This document shows positions 42,728 through 51,260 of a stretch of 64,000 nt of DNA, one piece after another (the first letter of the stretch is position 1; each line of letters starts with the position of its first letter). The notes beneath the pieces were generated by a model. The model worked only from the letters and a program-made list of their open reading frames with translations, made no database searches and had not been told where the DNA came from. A program made the translations under genes and the position numbers. Source of the DNA: Cellvibrionaceae bacterium (GTDB taxonomy: Bacteria > Pseudomonadota > Gammaproteobacteria > Pseudomonadales > Cellvibrionaceae); contig JAGKWQ010000004.1 in assembly GCA_021151825.1 (NCBI GenBank), positions 310,001 to 374,000 on the forward strand, written 5' to 3'.

Positions 42728-44560
42728 TTACTGTTGAAGGAGTAGATATATCCACAGGAGACTGCTCAGTCCAATCACCGGTGCTGCCAGCGTCATAACC
42801 CTGGCAATCATAAGCCGTGAAGAACTGCTCCATGCTTGGAAAACAAAAAATAAAATCGGTAGAAGAACGGGGTAGATATAACGGAAATCGGTATTGCAAG
42901 ACAGCGGTACTTTAATACGGTAGGCCAGCAATAATATGAATGGAAACACCAATGCCATTATCCAGGGCGCGTTGCGATAGGCAAGGCGTTTAAAACGGGC
43001 CGCGCTGGTATGAGGCTGTTGCTGCAAATAAAAAATAGTTGTGCCTGCAAGCATTGCCAGCAGTAGCACACCGTTAACGGTGCCCCAGGCTCGCATGCCG
43101 TCGCCATTGAAAAAGTATTCACTGGAAAGCGCAGAGCGCAGCACAAAATTCCAGAAATATTGGCGACCATATTTATCTTCCCAGGTGCTGATAAATGGTT
43201 GTTCTAAAAAAGTGGCAGTATCCAGAATCAAATAATTTTTAGGTTCGTTGCCTACTTTTAATCCCGGGTTAATCATTTCGCTAACATTGGATAACAACCA
43301 ATCTTCCGAGGTGCCGTCAAGATAATGTTTAATGTTATCGGCAAAGTTCAGCAAGATCGCAGCGAAAAATAAACCACCAGCAATTGCTGCATCGCGGAAT
43401 AGCTTGGTTTTGTGTTGTTGGAATAATTCCGGTTTGCGTGCGAGGCCGTAAATATGAAATAGCATGAGCACGCCTAAAACACCGGCAACCGCCAAGCCAT
43501 TGGATTTGCTCAATAGCGAGCCTGCCATCCACAAACTTGCCCAAAACAAGGTTTGTGAGTCGCGCTTCTTCCACCATTTAATCGTGTAAAAAAATGACAG
43601 TGCGTAGCAGGCATATACACCCAAATCATTTCCGATACGAATACTGTGGATAATACCGGATGGCCATAAACACAGCGCAAGGCTGGCCATGGTGATAACT
43701 AATGGATGCTTACGAAACGCGAGTTTTATAGTGGCAAGACTGCCTATTAAAAACAGCACCCACAAAAACATTGCAAATAATTGCCCCCACAATTCACCGG
43801 AGACTTTGCTATCAATGGGGGCAGTTTGTTTTGCCAGTGCTGCACTCAGGTAATAAAGCGGCGGCTGGTGATATTCCCATCCATCACCTGGTATCGGCAG
43901 CTTTTTATGTTCAATTAAATATTCGATGTAATCTTTATGGCCACCGCCTTCAAATACATCGAAGGTGCGTGTGCGTTCGTCAGTCTTGGATAAATAGAGT
44001 GTTGAAATTGCAAGACCAAGCAACAGAATCAGCGTTTGGGTTTTATTAATCTGCAGGTGACGTTTTAGTACAAACACCAGAACAACTAACACTGCATAGA
44101 TCGCAATTAATTTACTGTTGCTTAAACGCTTGGTAGATTCAATGCGAAATCCTGCCGGATTACTGGCATTGCTTAATTGCGCCTCCAGAACATTGGTTTG
44201 ATCGGGCGTGAATTGGTCTATTTCAATATTGAAGCCAGAACCATAATTGCGACGATCATCAGCAGAAATATGCTCCAGTGATACAGGTTTTCCATTGACG
44301 ATCAACGCATGAATTTCGTCATCGGGGTAAATTCTAAAACTGTGTGTATTTGAGCGAATTCCATCAATTGTGACACGAATAGAATATCCCCCGAGATGGT
44401 CCTGTGCAAAGGGTAAAGTAATGGCTTGATAATCATTACCGTTATAGGCGACTTCCACTTTTTGCAAGCTAATAGATTGCCAGGTAGATAACCACATCAA
44501 CGCTATTAGTGCGCCGAGGCTTAGCAGTGTTGTCAACAAATAACGGTAAGTTGTTTTCAT
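42728..44560 (-). CDS. GT39-like membrane glycosyltransferase with periplasmic beta domain
   Basis: This is a 610-residue membrane protein. After the first membrane segment (LLTTLLSLGALIALMWL) comes a soluble region of about 130 residues that looks beta-rich (30-160), then about 11 hydrophobic segments. The GT-C catalytic loop shows an acidic block near residue 200 and 'YHQPPLYYLSAALA', the motif common in PMT-type enzymes that use dolichyl/undecaprenyl-phosphate sugars. An inserted soluble domain between the first two segments is unusual for the family. It sits between two other GT-C genes in the gtr cluster. Confidence 0.75.
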   Translation of the reverse strand: MKTTYRYLLTTLLSLGALIALMWLSTWQSISLQKVEVAYNGNDYQAITLPFAQDHLGGYSIRVTIDGIRSNTHSFRIYPDDEIHALIVNGKPVSLEHISADDRRNYGSGFNIEIDQFTPDQTNVLEAQLSNASNPAGFRIESTKRLSNSKLIAIYAVLVVLVFVLKRHLQINKTQTLILLLGLAISTLYLSKTDERTRTFDVFEGGGHKDYIEYLIEHKKLPIPGDGWEYHQPPLYYLSAALAKQTAPIDSKVSGELWGQLFAMFLWVLFLIGSLATIKLAFRKHPLVITMASLALCLWPSGIIHSIRIGNDLGVYACYALSFFYTIKWWKKRDSQTLFWASLWMAGSLLSKSNGLAVAGVLGVLMLFHIYGLARKPELFQQHKTKLFRDAAIAGGLFFAAILLNFADNIKHYLDGTSEDWLLSNVSEMINPGLKVGNEPKNYLILDTATFLEQPFISTWEDKYGRQYFWNFVLRSALSSEYFFNGDGMRAWGTVNGVLLLAMLAGTTIFYLQQQPHTSAARFKRLAYRNAPWIMALVFPFILLLAYRIKVPLSCNTDFRYIYPVLLPILFFVFQAWSSSSRLMIARVMTLAAPVIGLSSLLWIYLLLQQ

Positions 44561-44584
44561 AACAGGCTCAATATCTCGTATTAC

Positions 44585-46513
44585 TTATGGCGCGGGAGTA
44601 TCTGGCGCCGCAAGGGTAATAATCGGGTTTAACCAATCAGCATGGTCGCCGCCAATATCGTTAATGCCATCCACTTGCAAGCGCAAACGCTGCACTGATT
44701 CCAGATTTATTTCAGCAAATTCCGGCTTTTCAGCACCGTAATGATTACGCGATTCCCATAACAAGCGATCATCGCCCCACACAGAGAATTTCACACTGGC
44801 TGATTCGACTTCATCATCAAGTGCGACAGAAACGGTAAGGGTTTTGGTGTTGGGTGGTAGTTGATATTCGATGATGGAATTTGCATGGGTTCCCAAACCT
44901 TTGGCATACCGGTGTTCATTTGCACGTAATGCGTTGCCATTAACGCTTTTGTTAATATTCAACTGACCATAATCCTGTTTACTCAAGGCAACAGGCAATT
45001 CAGTTAACGATAACTGATGAGGCTGTAATTCGGGATCAATCGGTTTGCTTTCCAGATATAAGCGTTGGCCAATCAGGTAGAAACCAATAACCAGTACTAC
45101 CAGCGCAATATATTTAATTCCAAAAAACCAGGAAAACAATTTGCCGGTGAAGTTACTCCAATGTTTGCCGAATAGTAATTCGAGAACAGCGTAACTAAAT
45201 GCACCCACCATTATCCATGAGATGGCCGGCCATACATGTGATGTTCTGATACCCAAACACATGGCAACGTTAAATGCAGAGATAAAAGTAAACAACAGCG
45301 GGAAAATAATTTTACCGGGATTTAATGCGTAATAAACCAGCGACACAATCACTGCAGGCAATAGGTAACGTTCGTGCATTGCCGGTAGCAATGCAAAAAA
45401 TGCCATGGTGCAAACCATTGCGTAAAAGAAAAGTTGTGCGGCATTTTGCGGGTTGTTTTGCGGCAATTGCTGGTCTACCAATTTTCCCATGCCTTGTAAA
45501 AATACAGCCAGACATACCAGGAAAAATCCGATCATCCCGAAGTGCTTGGCTTTGAATATCACTGCCAGTGGGGAATCCGGTTCTATACCAAATAAAATTA
45601 CGGTATCAGGTGCTGCGTTACCAGTCAGTAAGATCCAGATGTTTGCAGCGCCCATAGTAGTCGCGCCGTACTGATGTAACACATCGATATAGGCCAGCTT
45701 GAATGATTGGGCAAAACTACCCACGATAATCGATGGTAAAAACAACAGGATAATAGTCAGCAGTGATAATGCACAACCAACCAGATGTACTTTGTAATGA
45801 CGGAAAAAGATAATTCCCATTACCGGTGCAAATGCAATCATCTGGAATTTGGTTAAGAGCGCCGCAGTATAAATCGGGAATGTGAGAACGCGGTATTTTT
45901 TGCTAGTGCTCGCAAGAATAGCGAGAAGCACTGGTATAACTGGCAATACATCGACTTGCCCCCAAATCGGGCCATTCATAAACAGCGCCGGATTAAGCGC
46001 TGTTAATAACATGCAAGCATGATAGTGATTGGCAGAGGTGCAATAATTTTTGAGCAAGCGATGAACGATGGCAATCAGCAAAAAATGTGATAGGAAAATT
46101 GGAATTAACGAAACGTATTTGAGAAAAAGATTGTTTTCTACTGGTAGTTGTAAATAGTTATACAGTTGGCTTACGACATAAAGCCAGTGAATATACAGTG
46201 GTGGATAGTTTCCATTGAAATCCTTATAGCCACGATTGGACAGTTGTTTAACCCAGTTCTCCCAGAATCCTATATCTCCACCATTGCCATCCCAGAATAG
46301 CAAACCAAGGTTCGCAACGATTGCCGCGCACAAATAAAATTGGAAGTAGGTAAGGAATTGCTTTGCGCTATAAAAGCGCTCGGTTAATTGATCAAGCGGA
46401 ATGAAGCTCACGTGCGGAACGTTAATACTGGAAGGTATATCAGCAGCTGTGTTTGAAGCTAGCTCTGCCTGACCCAGTGGCGGTGCGTTGTCGGCAGTGT
46501 TGTCGTTATTCAT
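44585..46513 (-). CDS. Membrane glycosyltransferase fused to a C-terminal NPCBM domain
   Basis: This is a 642-residue protein. Residues ~40-490 hold about 11 hydrophobic segments of a GT-C-type glycosyltransferase (first loop 'GNGGDIGFWENWV', then NGNYPPLYIHWLY). Residues ~505-635 form an NPCBM-like carbohydrate-binding domain, with 'YAKGLGTHANSIIEYQLP' in split form, VALDDEV, VKFSVWGDDRLLW and LRLQVDGINDIGGDHADW, as in NPCBM (PF08305). NPCBM is usually found in secreted glycosidases; attached to a membrane glycosyltransferase it may hold the glycan acceptor at the outer face. The third gene of the gtr cluster. Confidence 0.8.
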   Translation of the reverse strand: MNNDNTADNAPPLGQAELASNTAADIPSSINVPHVSFIPLDQLTERFYSAKQFLTYFQFYLCAAIVANLGLLFWDGNGGDIGFWENWVKQLSNRGYKDFNGNYPPLYIHWLYVVSQLYNYLQLPVENNLFLKYVSLIPIFLSHFLLIAIVHRLLKNYCTSANHYHACMLLTALNPALFMNGPIWGQVDVLPVIPVLLAILASTSKKYRVLTFPIYTAALLTKFQMIAFAPVMGIIFFRHYKVHLVGCALSLLTIILLFLPSIIVGSFAQSFKLAYIDVLHQYGATTMGAANIWILLTGNAAPDTVILFGIEPDSPLAVIFKAKHFGMIGFFLVCLAVFLQGMGKLVDQQLPQNNPQNAAQLFFYAMVCTMAFFALLPAMHERYLLPAVIVSLVYYALNPGKIIFPLLFTFISAFNVAMCLGIRTSHVWPAISWIMVGAFSYAVLELLFGKHWSNFTGKLFSWFFGIKYIALVVLVIGFYLIGQRLYLESKPIDPELQPHQLSLTELPVALSKQDYGQLNINKSVNGNALRANEHRYAKGLGTHANSIIEYQLPPNTKTLTVSVALDDEVESASVKFSVWGDDRLLWESRNHYGAEKPEFAEINLESVQRLRLQVDGINDIGGDHADWLNPIITLAAPDTPAP

Positions 46514-46561
46514 GTTGCCATCCGTTTATTGTAATGCTGGCCCCGTAGGGCCATAAAGGCA

Positions 46562-47521
46562 TCAATCTTTTTTATTGACGATATCGCTAATGTGGAACTT
46601 CGGACGCTTCTTAACTTCTTCGTAAATTTTGGAAAGATATTCGCCAATAATTCCCAGGCAGAGTAATTGAACGCTACCAATAAAGAGCAAAGGTAAAAGC
46701 ACAGACGCCCAACCTGGTGTAGCACTTTCGGTAAAAAATCTCACGATAAGCACCCACACAATCAAGCTAAATGACGCAAAGCCGGATAGTATTCCCAGCA
46801 CGGTAATCATGCGCAGTGGTGCCGTTGAAAATGCGGTAATACCTTTCCATGCGAAAGAAAGCATTTTCTTTAACGGATATTTACTCTCACCCGCTTCGCG
46901 CGCCTGACGCTCATATTCTACGGTTGATGAAGGGTAACCCACTTCGCGCACCAGACCGCGCAGGAACAAATTAGCTTCACCATATTGTTTTAATGAGTCG
47001 AGTGCACGGCGGGATAACAAACGAAAATCAGCGTGGTTGAAAACCAGATCCACGCCCATTTTTTTCATTAAATGATAATACCCCTCTGCAGTGAAGCGTT
47101 TGAAAAAGGTATCGGTATGGCGCGCTGAGCGAACCCCATACACAACATCATGACCTTTCAGGTATTCGTCGACCATCAGCTCAATATTTTGCGGATCGTC
47201 TTGCAAGTCTGCGTCAATACTAACGGTGATGTCTTCGGTGGTCGTACAGAGGCCAGCATAAAGCGCGTTCTGGTGGCCTTTGTTGCGCGATAATTTTATT
47301 GCTACCAGTGCAGAGTTACTGGCTGCTTCTTCGTTGAGTATTTTCCAGGTTTTGTCTTTGCTGCCATCGTCGACCAAATATATTTTGGAATCCTGATTAA
47401 TTTTTCCCTTGGCAATCATGGAATCGCGCAATGCCAACATTGTTGCCAATGTTTTGGGCAGCATTTCTTCTTCGTTGTAGCAAGGAATAACAACAGCAAG
47501 CGAAGGTATATAAGTTGTCAT
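46562..47521 (-). CDS. gtrB: GtrB-like family 2 glycosyltransferase
   Basis: This is a 319-residue enzyme that loads a sugar from UDP-sugar onto undecaprenyl phosphate. The GT2 domain shows VVIPCYNEEEMLPKTL, YLVDDGSKDKTW, NKGHQNALYAG, and the metal site VSIDADLQDDP; a 'RDLDR'-like region reads RREAGESKYPLKKML in variant form. Two C-terminal membrane helices follow (MITVLGILSGFASFSLIVW and LLPLLFIGSVQLLCLGIIGEYL). ATG at 47521 has AGGAA about 9 bases upstream. It directly follows gtrA with 2 bases between, as in three-component gtr systems. Confidence 0.88.
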   Translation of the reverse strand: MTTYIPSLAVVIPCYNEEEMLPKTLATMLALRDSMIAKGKINQDSKIYLVDDGSKDKTWKILNEEAASNSALVAIKLSRNKGHQNALYAGLCTTTEDITVSIDADLQDDPQNIELMVDEYLKGHDVVYGVRSARHTDTFFKRFTAEGYYHLMKKMGVDLVFNHADFRLLSRRALDSLKQYGEANLFLRGLVREVGYPSSTVEYERQAREAGESKYPLKKMLSFAWKGITAFSTAPLRMITVLGILSGFASFSLIVWVLIVRFFTESATPGWASVLLPLLFIGSVQLLCLGIIGEYLSKIYEEVKKRPKFHISDIVNKKD

Positions 47522-47523
47522 CT

Positions 47524-47919
47524 TTAATGGTTCCTGTAGATCCATATTTTATGTACGAGGAAATTGAGCACAACAGTAATCCCCGTCGCTAATACTTGTG
47601 CAACCCAATAGGGTTTCACCCATGGCAAGGGAAGATAATGTTCAAATATAAATAAAAATGCCGCAAACAACGCGGTGTTGGTTGATAAGCCGATGGCTAC
47701 CGCAACAACAAACTTGGGAAAAGTATCTTTGTGGCGGCTGGTGCTCTTGAACGTATAGTGATAATTCGCCCAGTAATTAACTAACGATGAAAGTGCATAT
47801 CCTGCAGCAGAAGCATAAACCTCGGGCAGTAACTGACTCTCAACAAAAATAATCAGTAATAAAAACTGGAGTAGGGTACAGAACCCTCCAATTCCTAAAA
47901 ACAAGGCGAAACGTTTCAT
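47524..47919 (-). CDS. gtrA: GtrA family membrane protein (lipid-linked sugar flippase)
   Basis: This is a 131-residue protein with four hydrophobic segments, the usual GtrA length and layout: ALFLGIGGFCTLLQFLLLII, ASAAGYALSSLVNYWANYHYTF, FVVAVAIGLSTNTALFAAFL and the last near VAQVLATGITVVLNFLVHK. GtrA is held to flip undecaprenyl-phosphate sugar. It heads the operon that continues with gtrB and three GT-C enzymes. Confidence 0.88.
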   Translation of the reverse strand: MKRFALFLGIGGFCTLLQFLLLIIFVESQLLPEVYASAAGYALSSLVNYWANYHYTFKSTSRHKDTFPKFVVAVAIGLSTNTALFAAFLFIFEHYLPLPWVKPYWVAQVLATGITVVLNFLVHKIWIYRNH

Positions 47920-48060
47920 TGTTATTGTGTTTGGATTCTAACAGAAGGAAGTTGTAAAAATCGCTGCACCTTAACACATTTTAATTATATGTGTCTGTGG
48001 TTTGCTGTTGAGGGGAAAGGGAATAGAGGGCGTTATAAATCTGGGATAGCCGGAATGAGA

Positions 48061-48288
48061 TCACGCCCAACGCAATGCGGCACCCGAGCGTTCGATATAC
48101 ATGTATTCCGGTTTATTGGTCAGCGGATGGCAGGGGTGACGAAGGTGATGATGGTCTGCAGTGGAACCCATATATTCCCAGCAATAACCTTCATTAATGC
48201 ATAGCGGGTCGCCATCATTTAAGGAGTAGCTTGCTAATTCATCCCACATTTTTTGCCACTCGGGGTGATTAATGTCGAGATATTGCAT
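48061..48288 (-). CDS. Small conserved hypothetical protein, His/Cys-rich
   Basis: This is a 75-residue protein beginning MQYLDINHPEWQKMWDELA. The second half is rich in His and Cys: INEGYCWEYMG, then DHHHLRHPCHPLTNKPEY. AGGAT lies 5 bases before the ATG, and the product has no membrane segment. The arrangement Cys, His-His-His, His, Cys-His suggests metal binding, but I do not recognise a family. It stands alone upstream of the gtr operon on the same strand. Confidence 0.6.
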   Translation of the reverse strand: MQYLDINHPEWQKMWDELASYSLNDGDPLCINEGYCWEYMGSTADHHHLRHPCHPLTNKPEYMYIERSGAALRWA

Positions 48289-48605
48289 GTTTTATCCTGT
48301 GCGGATTGAGTAATAAATATGCACTTATTGTGGATTATTAAGTTTCTTTGTCAAGAATCGTCATTAACACAATGATTTAAAAAGAAAAATAAATACCAAA
48401 ACCGTGCTTTTCATCACTTATTATAAAGCTATTCACAACAATTTTGGCGTTTAAATTTGTATTTTTGTGTCATCAAGTAGCAAAAGTTTTCCTGACTGTT
48501 ACTTCAAGTTATGGTGATCTGCGGCAGAATTGTGCAATCTTTCCGGTTAGGGTAAGGTTTGTGAGAATTAAACCATCAATTGAATGATTAACCGGGAGGT
48601 TGGTG
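48289..48605. promoter_or_regulatory. Divergent intergenic region, about 315 bases
   Basis: This AT-rich region lies between the small His/Cys-rich gene (minus) and the MerR gene (plus). It should carry both promoters. A typical MerR spacer dyad was not evident by eye. It has no reading frame or RNA gene I can support. Confidence 0.35.
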
Positions 48606-49058
48606 ATGAATATAGGGCAAGCTGCGCAAGCGTCCGGTTTATCCAGCAAGGCTATTCGCCATTACGAGGACCTGGGGTTGGTCGTACCGATGCGCGATCA
48701 AAATAATGATTACAGAGTGTATTCCGGCAGCGATATTGATCGATTGCGCTTTTTGCAGCGTGCACGTGCCGCCGGCTTGGGGCTTGATGAGTGCAGTGAA
48801 TTGTTGGTGCTCTATGTGGATGCTGGCCGACGTTGCGAAGAGGCCAAATCGTTGCTTGTGGGCAAAATAAGCCAGCTTGATCAGCAGTTATCGGTCCTGA
48901 ATGTGTTGCGCGAAACTCTGGTTAAGATGGTGAATGAGTGTGCTGGTGACAACGAAAGCAATAACGTTGATACGTCATCAACGACTATAGAACGTGTGCC
49001 AGCAAACAAGTCGGTGGCGATGGCTTTTACCCTGTTGGGCGAAGCTGATGCCCGTTAG
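48606..49058 (+). CDS. MerR-family regulator, CueR-like but lacking the full metal loop
   Basis: This is a 150-residue transcription factor. It has the MerR winged helix (MNIGQAAQASGLSSKAIRHYEDLGLV), the RVYSGSDIDRLRFLQRARAAGL helix in split form, and a dimerisation coiled coil (about 75-110). CueR/HmrR proteins end in a loop with two Cys about 7-8 residues apart; here only NECAGDNESNN is present, so the second Cys is missing and copper sensing is doubtful. GGGAGG lies 6 bases before ATG at 48606. No metal efflux gene is adjacent. Confidence 0.85.
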   Translation: MNIGQAAQASGLSSKAIRHYEDLGLVVPMRDQNNDYRVYSGSDIDRLRFLQRARAAGLGLDECSELLVLYVDAGRRCEEAKSLLVGKISQLDQQLSVLNVLRETLVKMVNECAGDNESNNVDTSSTTIERVPANKSVAMAFTLLGEADAR

Positions 49059-49126
49059 TGCTGGTGTTTTTCTGCTCTGAAAAAGGCTATGATGCGCGCC
49101 GTTTTGTTATTTGTTTGGGAGTTTCT

Positions 49127-49696
49127 ATGAGCATCAAATCCGATAAGTGGATGCGCCGCATGGCGGAAGAGCACGGCATGATCGAGCCATTTGAACCGGG
49201 CCAGATTCGCTACGATGCCGCAGGTCAGCGGATAGTATCTTATGGAACTTCCAGTTACGGTTACGATGTTCGTTGTGCTGATGAATTCAAGATTTTTACC
49301 AATGTTCATTCCACAGTGGTAGATCCTAAAAATTTTGATGAAAAAAGTTTTGTCGATATCAAAAGTGATGTTTGCATTATTCCCCCCAATTCTTTCGCGT
49401 TAGCGAGAACCGTTGAATACTTTCGTATCCCACGCAATATTTTAACGGTATGCCTCGGCAAATCGACGTATGCGCGTTGTGGGATTATCGTTAATGTGAC
49501 TCCGCTCGAGCCTGAGTGGGAAGGGCATGTGACTCTGGAGTTTTCCAATACCACGCCATTGCCAGCAAAAATTTACGCCAATGAAGGCATAGCGCAGATG
49601 TTATTTTTTGAATCTGACGAAACATGTGAAACGTCTTATAGAGATCGCGGTGGCAAATATCAAGGCCAGCGTGGCGTTACCTTACCCCGTACCTGA
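49127..49696 (+). CDS. dcd: dCTP deaminase
   Basis: This is a 189-residue enzyme that deaminates dCTP to dUTP for thymidylate synthesis. Marks are IVSYGTSSYGYDVRC, the substrate block GKSTYARCGIIVNVTPLEPEWEG with its catalytic Glu (split here as GKSTYARCG and TPLEPEWEG), and LEFSNTTPLPAKIYANEG. I use ATG at 49127 (MSIKSDKWM) with GGGAG upstream; the longer frame from 49058 overlaps the MerR stop and is not family-like. The length is normal. Confidence 0.94.
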   Translation: MSIKSDKWMRRMAEEHGMIEPFEPGQIRYDAAGQRIVSYGTSSYGYDVRCADEFKIFTNVHSTVVDPKNFDEKSFVDIKSDVCIIPPNSFALARTVEYFRIPRNILTVCLGKSTYARCGIIVNVTPLEPEWEGHVTLEFSNTTPLPAKIYANEGIAQMLFFESDETCETSYRDRGGKYQGQRGVTLPRT

Positions 49697-49707
49697 CAGG
49701 TTGTTGT

Positions 49708-49893
49708 GTGGGCGATGTAATCCCGTTTAAAAAACCAAGCCCCTTTGAAAAACATAAAGGTAAAAGTTTATGTCGTAGCGGTTTTCATAAGTGGGAGGTG
49801 GTGAAAGAAAAGCAATTTGATGTAAAGCAGGGAAAACTGGTGACGATTTATAAATGCAGTCGTTGCGGTGAGCAAAAAGTGGAATTGAAGTAA
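49708..49893 (+). CDS. Small zinc-ribbon-like protein
   Basis: This is a 61-residue protein starting with GTG at 49708, 11 bases after the dcd stop, so it is probably co-transcribed with dcd. It contains CRSGFHKWEVV and YKCSRCGEQ, a pattern C-x4-H ... C-x2-C that could bind one zinc ion. It resembles the DUF1660-type small proteins, but I am not certain of the family. A strong bidirectional terminator follows. Confidence 0.6.
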   Translation: MGDVIPFKKPSPFEKHKGKSLCRSGFHKWEVVKEKQFDVKQGKLVTIYKCSRCGEQKVELK

Positions 49894-49895
49894 TA

Positions 49896-49930
49896 CAATA
49901 AAAAAGGCTCCTATGGAGCCTTTTTTATTG
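49896..49930. terminator. Bidirectional terminator between the zinc-ribbon gene and slyD
   Basis: CAATAAAAAAGGCTCC (49896-49911) pairs perfectly with GGAGCCTTTTTTATTG (49915-49930) around TAT. A- and T-runs serve both convergent genes. Confidence 0.93.
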
Positions 49931-49950
49931 TGCGGTTCATTCAGTCACCA

Positions 49951-50436
49951 TTAGTGATGGTGATGACCACCGGCGCCGTGAGCATGGCCGTGATTTAATT
50001 CTTCTTCAGTTGCTGCACGCACTTCAGTAATTTCCACATCAAAATTCAGGTCTACGCCAGCGAGTGGGTGGTTGCCATCGATGGTAACCTGATCGCCTTC
50101 AACGTGGGTAACGGTAACGACTTGTAAACCGTGTTCAGTTTCCGCGTGGAACTCCATGCCTACTTCAATTTGCTCAATGCCGGAAAACATGGTGGTTGGT
50201 AATTCTTGTACCAGGCTGTCATCGCGCAGGCCGTAAGCCTGGGCTGCGTTTACGGCAACATTTAATTTATCGCCAACAGCTTTGCCTTCAAGAGCTTGTT
50301 CAAGGCCAGGGATGATATTGCCTGCGCCGTGCAGATAAGACAGGGGCTCTTGCCCTTCAGAAGAGTCCAGCACTTTGCCCGTGCTATCGGTCAGTGTGTA
50401 GTGGAAGCTGGCAACGCTATTTTCTGCAATTTTCAT
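49951..50436 (-). CDS. slyD: FKBP-type peptidyl-prolyl isomerase SlyD
   Basis: This is a 161-residue cytosolic isomerase and chaperone, also a nickel donor for hydrogenase maturation in E. coli. The FKBP part shows 'YTLTDSTGKVLDSS', PLSYLHGAGNIIPGLEQAL and 'VAVNAAQAYG'; the insert-in-flap domain spans about 70-120. A C-terminal metal-binding tail (HGHAHGAGGHHHH) is short and His-rich, with no Cys. It is a single gene. Confidence 0.93.
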   Translation of the reverse strand: MKIAENSVASFHYTLTDSTGKVLDSSEGQEPLSYLHGAGNIIPGLEQALEGKAVGDKLNVAVNAAQAYGLRDDSLVQELPTTMFSGIEQIEVGMEFHAETEHGLQVVTVTHVEGDQVTIDGNHPLAGVDLNFDVEITEVRAATEEELNHGHAHGAGGHHHH

Positions 50437-50523
50437 AAAAGGCCTTTTGATTAAGTAATATGTGTAAATAAATCTGGTTAAGCAATTTAATTGGGTAAAA
50501 TTAACTTACTAAAAAGCAAGGCG

Positions 50524-51249
50524 CTAAAATTTTTCAATAGCTTTGCCATCGACTGACGCCTTGTGTATGTAAATAGTGTATTGGTTGCCTTTTTCTTCCT
50601 GTTGCAGGCGCACCAGTAAATAATTCCAGTCTTTGGCCAGCCACGCGTAAGTTACGCGTTTATCGTTATCGCGGCTGCGCTTCACTTTAATTGTGTTCAC
50701 TTTGCCCAGTGGTGTTTCCAGGATTTCTTCACCCAGCGTGACAAATTTATATTCTTTCAAATGGCCGCCATCAGCAATTTGATAGCTGAAATTTTTCTGG
50801 CCATTCAACAAATCCTGCTGCAATTGAATTTGATAGCTGAGCTTATCTTGCACCTTCTGGGTGATATCCATTTGCCAGTTGGTTTTTTGTACTTTGTTGA
50901 TAACGGTTTTCTTTTCCCAATCAAAACTTAAGTCGGCATCGCGATCTTTCCCTAGCCCACGGCGCTTATATAAATAGTGAAGTGGCTTAATGGTTTGTTT
51001 AACTGGATCCCACTGCATTTTGCTGGTTTCGGTGATGGTGCCAATCATCGAATCAAATTTGAAAAGCAGGTCGTATTGATTGTCGGCACTTTTGGTGAGC
51101 CGATTGGTAACGGTGATATTAAAGCCGTACAGCTTGGCTTTATATTGATTGTCGAATGTTTTTGGGGCATCAGCTGCCGCAACGATTGACGAGGCGAACA
51201 ACAAGCTGGCCAGAATTAGTGGGTAAACGCTAAACCGAAAGCTGGTCAT
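50524..51249 (-). CDS. DUF3108 family exported protein
   Basis: This is a 241-residue periplasmic protein with a signal peptide (YPLILASLLFASSIVAAAD). The body fits DUF3108: 'YKAKLYGFNITVTNRL', 'LLFKFDSMIGTITETS', 'PLHYLYKRRG', LGEEILETPLGKVNTIKV and AWLAKDWNYLLVRLQQ, a lipocalin-like beta pattern. The function is unknown. It follows purN by 11 bases, a position conserved in pseudomonads. Confidence 0.88.
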   Translation of the reverse strand: MTSFRFSVYPLILASLLFASSIVAAADAPKTFDNQYKAKLYGFNITVTNRLTKSADNQYDLLFKFDSMIGTITETSKMQWDPVKQTIKPLHYLYKRRGLGKDRDADLSFDWEKKTVINKVQKTNWQMDITQKVQDKLSYQIQLQQDLLNGQKNFSYQIADGGHLKEYKFVTLGEEILETPLGKVNTIKVKRSRDNDKRVTYAWLAKDWNYLLVRLQQEEKGNQYTIYIHKASVDGKAIEKF

Positions 51250-51260
51250 AGTATCTTCCG

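Noticed and set aside
49708..49893. DUF1660-like microprotein as prophage marker
   Set aside because: Similar small zinc-ribbon proteins occur in prophages, but no phage gene surrounds it and it is coupled to dcd.
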